Under the pieces are notes generated by a model. The model was not told the origin of the DNA. It did not search any database and saw only the letters and a program-made list of their open reading frames with translations. Position numbers and translations under genes: made by a program. Below are positions 37,301 to 46,500 of a stretch of 64,000 bases of DNA, in pieces (position 1 is the first letter of the stretch; every line of letters begins with the position of its first letter). Source of the stretch: Aurantiochytrium sp. KH105 (taxonomy: Eukaryota > Sar > Bigyra > Thraustochytrida > Thraustochytriidae); assembly GCA_003116975.1 (NCBI GenBank), contig BGKB01000010.1, positions 1-64,000 of the forward strand, in the 5' to 3' direction.

Positions 37301-38386
37301 GCCGCGGCCCGTGGCGTGCACGTCACGGATCCGGCCGCCCGTGCCGGTCTCGGCACCGGGAAAAGGGGCCACGCCGCAGGGAAAGTTGTGCGTTTCGGCG
37401 GTGAGGATACCGTGCATCTCGACGTTCTTGACGGAATACGAGGAGGGTTCGGCCTCCTTGCCATCCTCCTTGGACTCGATCGACGGCATGATGGCGCGCA
37501 CAGGAAAGCCACGGATCGCCGACGAGTTGTCGTGAAAGGCGATGACTGAGTTATTCGGCTGCGGGTTCGTCTTGGAGCACGCCGGGTTGGTGCCCTTGAC
37601 CATCTGGAAGAGCGTCGAGGGCATCTCGGTGCCGTCAATAACCATTTTGCCGCTGAAGAACCAGTGGCGCGAGTGCTCCGAGTTGGACTGGGCCAGGTCA
37701 AAGCACTCGACGTCACTCGGGTCGCGGCCGAGCTTGTCCTTGAAGAGCTTGGTGTAAAAGTCGAGATCCCAGTCGTCAAAGGCCAGGCCGAGTTCCTCGC
37801 TGATGGACTGGAGCGCGGCGCGGCCCTGTTCCATGACGGGGATCCAGCGGGTGCCGACGGCGGCAGCGAGAGCCTCCTGGTCGGGGGCAAAGCTGGTGAT
37901 GGGCTCGTCGATGATGAACTCCGTCATGCGGTCATGGATGGCGTTCTCGATGGCCTTGCGCTCCTCGTCCGAGATGCTCTTGCTCTTGGTGGTGAACTCG
38001 TAGCGGCGGGAGCGCTCGATGCGGCGGATGCACTCGAGGCCGCATGCCTGGCAGATGGTGACGGCATTCGAGGACCAGGCCGTGGAGAACGACAGGCGCG
38101 GGCCCACCTCGACCGTGAGCGTGCCCTTGCCGGGGAGAAAGGTGCTCGTGCCGAACTGCTCCTGCTCAAAGGTCTCGCTCAGGAGCCAGCTCAGGCGCGT
38201 GAGCTCCTGCTCCGTGAGGTCGCGGTCATCGGTCTCGATGTTGTACCTGAACTCCGTGAGCAGCTCCTCGATCTCGGGCGTGCCGGTCTCCTGCGCGAGG
38301 CTGCGCAGAAAGGCGTCGTGCTGGGGCCCTCCGATCGCCGGCGTGCGGAACATGTGCACCACGCGGCTCGCATCGTTAGCCGCCAT
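34319..38386 (-). CDS. PFAS: Phosphoribosylformylglycinamidine synthase (FGAM synthase, PurL/PFAS)
   Basis: A 1355-residue single-chain enzyme (human PFAS 1338) of de novo purine synthesis: FGAR + ATP + glutamine give FGAM. Order: N-terminal PurS-like domain, linker, FGAM synthase core and C-terminal class I glutaminase. Landmarks are AQSNSEHSRHWFFSGK, the substrate loop LTAETHNFPCGVAPFPGAETG, SIHDQGAGGNGNVLKE and HDVSDGGLI, then the glutaminase with nucleophile Cys1174 in LGVCNGCQLM and His1312/Glu1314 in PHPER. Start 38386 (MAANDASRVVHMFR) is the ATG immediately before the first strand; the frame continues upstream but only as Arg/Glu-rich low-complexity sequence. No frame breaks. Confidence 0.97.
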   Translation of the reverse strand: MAANDASRVVHMFRTPAIGGPQHDAFLRSLAQETGTPEIEELLTEFRYNIETDDRDLTEQELTRLSWLLSETFEQEQFGTSTFLPGKGTLTVEVGPRLSFSTAWSSNAVTICQACGLECIRRIERSRRYEFTTKSKSISDEERKAIENAIHDRMTEFIIDEPITSFAPDQEALAAAVGTRWIPVMEQGRAALQSISEELGLAFDDWDLDFYTKLFKDKLGRDPSDVECFDLAQSNSEHSRHWFFSGKMVIDGTEMPSTLFQMVKGTNPACSKTNPQPNNSVIAFHDNSSAIRGFPVRAIMPSIESKEDGKEAEPSSYSVKNVEMHGILTAETHNFPCGVAPFPGAETGTGGRIRDVHATGRGALVVAGTSSYCVGNLRIPGYEQPWEDADFEYPSNMARPLQIEIEASNGASDYGNKFGEPVISGYTRSFGMRLPNGERREWIKPIMMSSGVGLLDGRHVTKGEPEKGMVVVKVGGPAYRIGMGGGAASSRVQDAKTADLDFNAVQRGDAEMENKMNRVIRACVELGDKNPIVSIHDQGAGGNGNVLKEISEPAGAELFLRRLPQGDKTMTALELWGAEYQENCALLIRAEHKPLFERICARENMPFAFLGEITGDSIVRVHDERDGSTPVNLHLDDVLGKMPQKTFTSERAENKLEALNLDGVEFSEALDRVLRLLQIGSKRFLTTKVDRSVTGLIAQQQCVGPLHTPLADVGIIAQAHFPDANGKFTGVATAIGEQPIKGLVSAGAMARMTVAESLTNLVFAKVTALEDVKCSANWMWAAKLAGEGAAMYDACEAMCKVMHEVGIAVDGGKDSLSMAAKAGDEVVKCPGQLAISVYAMCPDVTLTATPDLKRVDEPSRLVHIAISEGGRLGGSALAQVYKQIGDSAPDLDDPSKLVTAFNATQEALEARQILAGHDVSDGGLITCVLEMAFAGNLGLDITVPSKHGVLADLFAEEAGLVLQVAESHLEAVKGRFEAAGVTCTDLGAVVADAQTLAIKYEGADLFAAQSSMTHWRDVWEATSFRLDKLQANPACVESEMTGLKDRTLPPWKVSFDVEPEAAHQAKILSELASSATSKPRVAVLREEGSNGDREMAAAFTAAGFEAWDVAVADLKLGKVKLADFQGIAFVGGFSYADVMDSAKGWAGVIRFNEAVWNEFQTFYQRPDTFSLGVCNGCQLMALLGWVPGLDETYNQSTHDVNWQKQPRFVHNASGRYESRFVSVKVREDNGTMMFKGMEGSVLGVWVAHGEGRAHFPDEAVMKSVLEQGQAPLRYVDDAGEETEAYPFNPNGSPKGVTALASANGRHLALMPHPERACRMWQWPWKPTGESWTQAELSTSPWAKMFNNAYRFATSS

Positions 38387-38673
38387 CTCCTCCTCCTCCT
38401 GCTCGCTCCCTCGCTCGCCCGCCCGCTCGCCCGCCCGCCCGCGCTCGCGCTCTGCCCGGCTGCTGCCTCGCTGCTGCCTCGCGCTCAGGCCGCGCCCCGC
38501 TCGCTCGCGAGCCGCGTCGCCGGAACGTGTCTGCCAGCCAGACGTTGCCGCCTCTGCGCCGCCTCTGCTGCGCTGTTGCAGTGGCACTTGATGCTGCGGC
38601 AGAGCGCAGGCGAGATCGCCAACAGCCAACCGGTGGCTCTGGAGACCCAGCAGGGAAGGAAGGAAGGATCCAT

Positions 38674-38720
38674 CCTCCCTCCCTCCCGCCGAGGAGGGAG
38701 GGAGGGAGGGAGGGAGGGAG
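38674..38720. repeat. Inverted C-rich/G-rich tract (hairpin and G-quadruplex potential)
   Basis: A C-rich arm (cctccctccctccc, 38674-38687) is followed after five bases by a complementary G-rich arm (ggagggagggaggg and further aggg units to 38720). The arms can form a perfect stem of about 14 bp, and the G arm alone has at least six ggg runs spaced by one base. It lies 288 bp upstream of the PurL start codon. Confidence 0.85.
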
Positions 38721-38860
38721 GCCGGAGGCGCAACCAGTTATCTGACTCGGTTGGTCCACGTGACCTGATCTTGGCTTGCCTCGCGTGGTCTGGTCTGCAT
38801 GGTCGGTCCTCGAGGTGTCGGGCTTGTCGTGGCGTGGCGTGTCTTGTCTCTTGTCTTGTC

Positions 38861-38900
38861 TTGTCTCGAGTTCCCTTGTCTTGTCTCGAGTTCCCTTGTC
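38861..38900. repeat. Two perfect 20-bp tandem repeats
   Basis: Unit ttgtctcgagttcccttgtc at 38861-38880 and 38881-38900, embedded in a longer cttgt-rich stretch (38840-38935). Confidence 0.85.
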
Positions 38901-39068
38901 TTGTTTGGCCTTGTATTCGTCTTGTCTTGTCTTGGTCGAGCTCTGAGATCATCATGGGCTCAGCTGAGCGAGGGTGGTCCGGCGAGCGAGGATGAACAGA
39001 TAGGTGGTCGATGGATGGACGGGAAGCGAGCGGCGAATGGGAGGGCTGGTTGTAGAGTAAGATAAGTG

Positions 39069-39116
39069 AGCAAGCAAGCAGGCAAGCAAGCAGGCAGGCA
39101 AGCAAGCAAGCAGGCA
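39069..39116. repeat. Tetranucleotide agca/ggca repeat
   Basis: Interspersed agca and ggca units over 48 bp. The same unit mix recurs at 40110-40153. Confidence 0.85.
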
Positions 39117-39248
39117 TCTGCACCAGCGCGTCCTCAAGCTACCGTCTGCGCCGCGTCAGCCATCAGCGCTGCACTGCGCTAGAGTGCACTGCACCTGCAC
39201 TGCGAATCTCTGTGTAGAATACACACACACAAACAAACAAACAAATAA

Positions 39249-39252
<4 letters not shown>

Positions 39253-39299
<47 letters not shown>

Positions 39300-39300
39300 G
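39253..39300. repeat. (acag)12 microsatellite preceded by aaac repeats
   Basis: Twelve perfect acag units over 48 bp, preceded by about six aaac-type units from 39228. Confidence 0.92.
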
Positions 39301-39500
39301 CTGAGGAGACACCGATGGAGGCGTTACGAGGAGAAGTGAAGAGCCGTGTCGACGCGGGGCTAGAGAATGAATGAGCGTAGGCAGCGAGAGGGGGAAAGAA
39401 CAATCTCACTGTCAGTCAGGCTGGGATTTTCACGGCAGCCGAAAGAGGCCATGTGCTGTGGAACACGTTGCGCAAGGCCAATGCAATTTTTCTCCGCCAG

Positions 39501-39532
39501 ATCATTGAAGATAATAATCATTGAAGATAATA
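39501..39532. repeat. Perfect 16-bp tandem duplication
   Basis: Unit atcattgaagataata occurs twice in a row without mismatch. Confidence 0.9.
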
Positions 39533-40109
39533 AAACTATTCTTTGCGCTGCCGACAGTCCTTTCGCGAATCTTCTTCTGACCTTGAGCAAGTTATGATGT
39601 TGTCTAGAGAGAGATCGAAATTCCAGCCCAAGCAATGGGCTCTCATGCAGAATTTACCTCATGTCTCTCGGATAACTGTTAATTTCTAGCAATTCTGGCT
39701 TGTAACGGACACATGCAAGGCCGAGGTGGGGTATGCCGCGTCGCTGCGAATGCGTCTTCCGTTTGTAGTCAGACTGGTCAAGCGTGATTGCTCTCAAGTC
39801 GCCCCGTGCCCTCTGTATGACATAGTCCCGGTCTGTGTTGGTAGCGAGGCCTTGGCACGGCTTGGGCAACGAGGGGAAAAAATTGAGCGAAACGCACGCT
39901 AGATGCACGAACGGCCCGAGCCACCTATACCATACTGCGCACACTGACAAGCCGCCGATTGGCAAATGATTGTCAATGAGTGATAGATTGACAGTTTCTT
40001 TCGCGATCCGTCAACGCTGCCTAAGACAGCGAGCCTAGACACTCGCAACGGCGCGGCCACACTGTGCAAGTCTTTCCTTTTAGACCGGGTTCTAGGAAGG
40101 CAAGAAGAC

Positions 40110-40153
40110 AAGCAGGCAAGCAGGCAGGCAAGCAGGCAGGCAGGCAAGCAGGC
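40110..40153. repeat. Tetranucleotide agca/ggca repeat
   Basis: Second cluster of agca/ggca units, 44 bp, with the same composition as the cluster at 39069-39116. Confidence 0.85.
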
Positions 40154-40501
40154 TACTACCAGCCAGTAAGCCCAGCCTGGCCCAGGCGGCCCGCTATTAC
40201 GCCAGTCAATCAGCCATTTTGTCAGTCAGTCACCGTGGAGGAAAGTGCGGTTGCCAGCAACCGCAGACTTGACTGACCAATTGTGTAACGATACTAAAAG
40301 GGAAGAAGGCGACCCTGGGCCACGCACGAGCCGAGGCCGACCGACAGACGGCCTTGGCCTGGCCCCCCATAAGTGGCGTCTCCGCCGGGGCGACGCCAAA
40401 CCCTCATTGGTGGCCTCGACACGCGAGTCGAGCGATATTCCACCCCGGAGCGAGAGCACGTACTGCCTGGTGCCCCTGGGGGCTCTGCCACGCGCAGACA
40501 A

Positions 40502-43500
40502 ATGCCGCAAGCTTCGGGGTCTCTCCGAGAGTCCTCGCTCACGGAGGAAGAAGTTCTTGCGGGAGACGATAGCGGCACCGATGATGAACATAATGACGGC
40601 GCCATCCCTGGCAATGAGTCGAACAGAGCTCCTCGCGTACAATTCGACACAAGAACCAGAGGTTCTTTGACTGCGGCAGCTGCAAATGCATCGCGTAAAC
40701 CCCGCGATTCTGTCACGCCAAGTATTTTGAATGATGACAATGATAGCCACAACCCCAAGGTGAAAGCCAAAAAAGTGGTGCAGGGCCGATGGATTCGCAA
40801 AGTCAAAGGAGTGAGGGTCGCCCCGGCTCCCCATGGCGCCAAGGTCCCGATTGTACAAGGCCACAAAAGCACTCCTGCAACCGGGCTCTCCATATATCAG
40901 ATTCAGCGCATGAAGAGGCACTTTGGCGAGGAGGGAACGCTTCACACAGAAGCGAGAAAACATATTATCGAACGATGGACGCACACGCATCTCGTGCTCA
41001 AACTCGCCATTATTGCAGTCCTGGCCGTCGTGCTGCTCTTCCTTGGGGCTTACGCGGAGCCTCTCGTTTCGGGACGCCTCGTCTGGGTGTCGGGTGCCTT
41101 ACTGCTATTCTCGACGCTGATCGGTATCCGTGGTGCCATGGTCGTTGTTCGTGACATACAGCGCGACGACGACGGTCTCGAGACACCGGGGCAGCGCATG
41201 CTGCAAGTCTACTTTCATATTGCGCTCGCTTTTGTCGTACTCTTTCTACCGTTTGCCATTGGACTCTTGCGAGATCCCATTGGCTACGAGGGAGACGTGT
41301 TGGCCACGCTGTTCGAGGCTGGGGATGCCTTACTCTGGGAAGAGGCTAAACGCCTTCTCTTTGCGGCCGGCTTCATTGGCCTCATCGTAGCGCTCGTCAT
41401 TCTCACCTCTTTACAATCGGTCGTGAAGATTGTGACCTTTTACGAAATCACCCAAAGCTTTCTGGAGACCTTTTCTCTCACCCTCATCGCTTTTGGAATC
41501 CTTCTCATTTATCTGCTGCTCTCTCTCTTCAAAGAGACGCAATTCCTCAGCAGCAATGAGGCCGAAACGCTTGTGGGAATTATGGACTCAAGAATTATCC
41601 TCGCGACGATCTGCACGGTCGTTGTCGTTGGCATGAGTATTATCGGTTTCTTCGCAGCTTGGTTCGAAAGTCGTAGGCTTTTGCTGTTCCATGCAGTAGG
41701 CATGGCCTTTCTCGGTGTGATGATCTTTACCTTTGGCATCCTCATTCTCTCGCTCGACTGGCCGGCGTATATCGAGGGACGCTGCTATCAAGTCGTCAAG
41801 ACCATGTCCGCAGATTGGTGGACGAGTGCCCTTCAGTGCACAAAATACGGCGGAACGTCTATCGGCGCTCTTGTCGAAGCCTTCGACGACACCACGAGCA
41901 CGTGGGTCTATCTCATCAACGGCGTGGGAAGTGCGGCGCGCTGCGCAGACTCGAGCCAATATGCACAGGCCTGGGAGTATGCCCCCATTACAATGGCGAA
42001 CCGTACCGTCGATCTCGTCGGTTGCGTGAACTTGGCGTGCTGCAGCACATTGAGCAGCATCCTCTCGTCCATGACATTCACGATTGCCTTTGCTTTTACC
42101 CTTTTGCTGGTGGGAATCTTTGTTGTTGTCTTCGGAGACCTTTGGCTTCGCAGGGAAACCAACAAGGACACCAACAACATCAAGTACTTTTCGCGTACAC
42201 GAGCCTTCTGGATTCTCACAATGTCTACCTTTCTCACACTTCTTGCTATTATTATCCTCACGGTCCTTCTCAAGGGTGATCTTGGCCGTGCTACCGAGGA
42301 TCTGGTTCTCGCCGAAGACATTCAGCAGTCCGTGAACAAGACCTCTTTACTCGTGCCGACGGGAGATGAAATTTCTCCGCATAGCTGCAGCAATCAAGTT
42401 CGCGATGGCGCCGAGACCGATATTGATTGTGGTGGAATCGAAGGTCAAGGTGGATGCTCGAGTGAACAGCGATGCCGCGCCCGGCAGAAATGCCTCGAGG
42501 ATTCCGATTGTCTCACCGATCTCATTTGCGACAGCACCTACCAGGTCTGCGTATTGCCTCCTTCCAATGTCACCTGCAGCAATGGCAAAAGAGATGTCCT
42601 CGAAACGGATGTCGACTGCGGAGGCCCAAGTTGCCAGGGATGTGGGAACGGCCAGACGTGTTCATCCAATGCAGATTGTTATTTCCTTCACTGCGAGTCC
42701 GGAGTCTGTATCAGTTGCTCAGACGGCATCAAGAACGGCGACGAAGCCGACGTGGACTGTGGCGCACAGCACTGTGTTCAAGAAGCCTCACTTGATGCCT
42801 GGGCAGAGGATGCGGGTCAACCGACATCGTCAGAAACTTTCGACAACTCCCAGTTCAGAGGTCCAAATGGACTTTGCCTGTCCGGCGCGCGATGTTCGAA
42901 GGGCGCGCAGTGCGAGGGCGGTTTGTGCATTGAGGGAAGCTGCGCATCGTGCTCTAACGGCATTCTTGACGGAGACGAGACCGACGTTGATTGCGGTGGG
43001 TCTTCCTGCCAAGCTCGGTGCAGTGCGGGAGCAACTTGCTCAGCAGATAGCGATTGCGTCAGTGGCACGCTCTGTGATGCTGCGACGAGCACCTGCGTTT
43101 GGGAAGCCAATTTGACCTGCGCACAAGACGGAGTGCAAAATAACGATGAGACTGATGTTGACTGCGGTGGCGAGCACAATAGCTGCGAGCGTTGCGGTGA
43201 AAGTATGCAGTGTTCACAAAATAATGACTGCGCAAGCGGCATCTGTCACGTGGTCAACGGCACCGGGTACTGCGCCAGCTGCTCGAATGGCATTCAAGAT
43301 GGTGACGAGGCCGGCGTGGACTGCGGTGGATCCATGTGCGCTTCTCGGTGCAGTGTTAACGACCCCTGCACGAGCACCTCAGACTGCGCAACAGGTCTTT
43401 TCTGCTGGAATGAAGTCAATGTGGACGCTGCCGTTCAACACTACATGCAAACCCACGAAGTAGACTCCGAGGCAACAGCCCGCGCAGAGCTCGCCACCGT

Positions 43501-46500
43501 TTTCCCTTCCACTGGTAGCTGCCAGGTACCTTTTACTCTGACGATCAAAGCTCTCTCGCCCGTGTTTTACATGAACACCCAAGTGAATTACGGTGACCTT
43601 TTTGAGTCAGAGGCACTCAGTGGGCTGCAGCTTGATGGAAGTAGTGATACGAATGCCGAAGTTTCCTCTTCTTCTACCGGTGGCACTCGTCGTAGGCTCA
43701 TAAGAGAACGAGAGCCCCGAAGACGCCTCCGCGAGCTTGCCTCTGCAGCCGATGACGGGTATGTAAATAGCCTCACTACTGAAGAGGAGAATACATGGCC
43801 ATACCTTTGCAATCTCACGGTGCAAAGCGCTCTCACGTCAACAGGAACGCATTTTCAGATCGAAGATGATGGAGGAGCCACCGTCACAACCTGGAACACG
43901 TCTTCGCAGAGTGGTGTCGATATCCTCATTCAGCATGGGGATGCTTTCCCGCTCATCTACATTGTCCCTACAACCTGCACGGATTTGCGGGAAAGTGAAA
44001 TTACCACGACGTGGTCTGTTGATTCAAGTTGCGAGTCAGTCAACGTTGAAAGCAAACTTAAAATTGGCGTCGCAAGCTTGCTCGTACCGCTCACGACCTC
44101 CCTCGCAGGATATGTGCGGTCTAGCAAGTGCATCGAAAACCCCTCGGACGTGGATTGCATCTTGATCACAGGCGTGACCGTCACGCTTCGCTCATATAGG
44201 GCGGGGCTTTGCGCCAATGTAATGCCCGCTCCCTTGGCTTCTTGCGGAGATTGCGTCGAATTACACTATCACCAATGCGTATCGGACGATACGCAGGCCT
44301 GTTGCTACTGGGAGGATAGCGAGGAGGACAATGCTGCAGCAATCTCAGCCTGCCTGAACGATGCTGAAGAGTTTGTTCAGACCGAGACGTACACCAATCA
44401 AATTCCGGGCCTGTACTTTCTGTCTTGGCCTGAGCTCTACACGGACTTAACCATTGCATCCTCGCACACGGTTCTTATCCAGTATTCCAAGGAAGGCTAC
44501 CAGGACAGTGAAGCAATTGTGACGATTCCTGTAGGAGGCATGCAAGTCATCAGCGACGTTCACATGAAGGAATCAGGTACCGATGCGTCTACGTCAACCA
44601 AAAGTCCCACGGTTGCGCCAACCCCTCCGGGACTTGCATATGAAACAGCAAGCCCCACGGATGCCCCTGTTCCAACACAAACGGTGCTACCGACCGCATC
44701 GCCGACCTCTTCGGTGACGGGATCACCAACCTCATTGCCAACCTTCTTAGCAACGTCATCACCAACTTTGACACCGACAGCATCGCCGACCGGATCGCTC
44801 TCTGATACGCCGACGTTGTCGCCAAGCGCGACGCCAACAGTGTCGCCGAATGCACCCGTGACGTCTTCGCCAACCACATCGCCAACATCAGTTCCGACCT
44901 CATCGCCGACAACCTCATTGCCTACTGAAACGCCTACAAAATCACCGACTGCCGAACCAACATCACCAACGCCAGCGCCAACGCCCAAGGTCAGCATCAC
45001 TCCCACGACCGACCCAGTGGTAACCATTTCTGGATTGTGTCCTCTGACAGACGTAGCCATGGGAGTGCGTCGATTGCAAAACCTCTTTGACAGCGTTTCC
45101 GAGTATGATCACGTTCTCTCGGCCTACCTCGAAGTCGTGACACTGTATATCATGGAAATCGATGCCGTAGTCGATGCTTCGAGCACAACGGAGGAAACAG
45201 CGTGTCAGTTACGATGCGGAACGTCATGCTCAACCACGTGTTCCGCAGAGGCCACAAGTGTCAGCGCAACACAAAGTGCAGTGGGCATCAAGACTTTTGA
45301 GACGATTCGATACGGAGACGACAATGTATTGGCATCTGCCATTGGGACGTTCGAGTCTTTCAAGACGGACTTTCTCGATGCAATTGGTGTCGATCCCAGC
45401 GCTCTCTCACAGGTCACAAAGCAGACGGTCGTGTATGCATCTGGCTCTCCGAACACAGAGAATCAGTACACGACTGAGGTCACGGTGCGAAAGGTATTAG
45501 ACTGGGCACTCAGCGACAGCGCAGCTGAGGATGCGCATGGTGCCCTCTTCAACGGCACAGATTGCAACACGACAACTCTTCTTGAGGTGTGCGGTGGAAC
45601 AATCTGCAACGAGCGCGGCGTGTGCAATCCGACCACTGGCCTCTGTGAGTGTGACGAAGGCTACCATGGATACCAATGCCAGGATACAACATGGGAGTTT
45701 TCTCACGACTGCGAATGGAATAAGGTTTACGACCAATCAAAGTGTATTGCGAGCCAGGACATCGGAAGCGAGTCCTTTAACGAAAAGTTTGCAGTCAGTG
45801 GACTCCTGCGCTACGACCGATATGGAGAGCCTTATGCGTTTTATGAGAGACTTTCGGATCCATCAGGTTTTGACGCATACAGCACTTTCTTGGAAAAATT
45901 CAATTCAGACGGTAACCTGCTGCATACAGACTTTACTATACATTCGACAGATCCGACTCTCGAGGCAGGGGATGCAACGTGGGAATTCTGCGACTACGGC
46001 ACGAATGGCGTCGGATTTCCAGGTTTCTGTGGGCCTACGTCGTACCGCTCGACATATTGGTGCTCGAGACTTTGCACGGAAGATGATCCGGCGGTCAGCT
46101 TCGTTTCAATGACGACAGACTTTCAACTCTATATTTGTGTCCAAACCGCCGACAGTAGCACTGGTCCACCAATTTATAATAGGACTGGAACCTTGTCAGG
46201 CTCGGTGACGAATGAAGGCGGACTCGCAGTGGCCGCTACCATCAAACTCTTTAAGGGCACTGTCGATTCCGCAAGTGCGCAAGTCGCAACAGCATTTCGC
46301 GAAACCACGACAACATCTGTTGATACGGGCGTAAGTGCAGAAGATGGGGACGGCACAGTTAGCGTTGCGGCCACGAGCAGTCTCGAAGTCTCGTCGCTGT
46401 GCTATCCAAGCGAGAGTGAAAGCGTTGGTATCTCGAGTCTTGTGACGAGCGATTTCGCTTTCGAGGATCTGCCGGAGGGTATGTACAGCTTGCTCGTGAT

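Larger units (their letters stand above)
38387..40501. other. Large repeat-rich divergent intergenic region
   Basis: 2.1 kb between PurL and the giant membrane protein. It contains many simple repeats (listed separately), little unique open frame, and no recognisable gene. The 5' regions of both divergent genes must lie here. Short open frames in it derive from the tandem repeats. Confidence 0.6.

Noticed and set aside
44560-45060. Antisense frame rich in Gly/Val/Asp
   Set aside because: It is the complement of the SPT/TPT mucin linker codons of the giant membrane protein and has no independent support.
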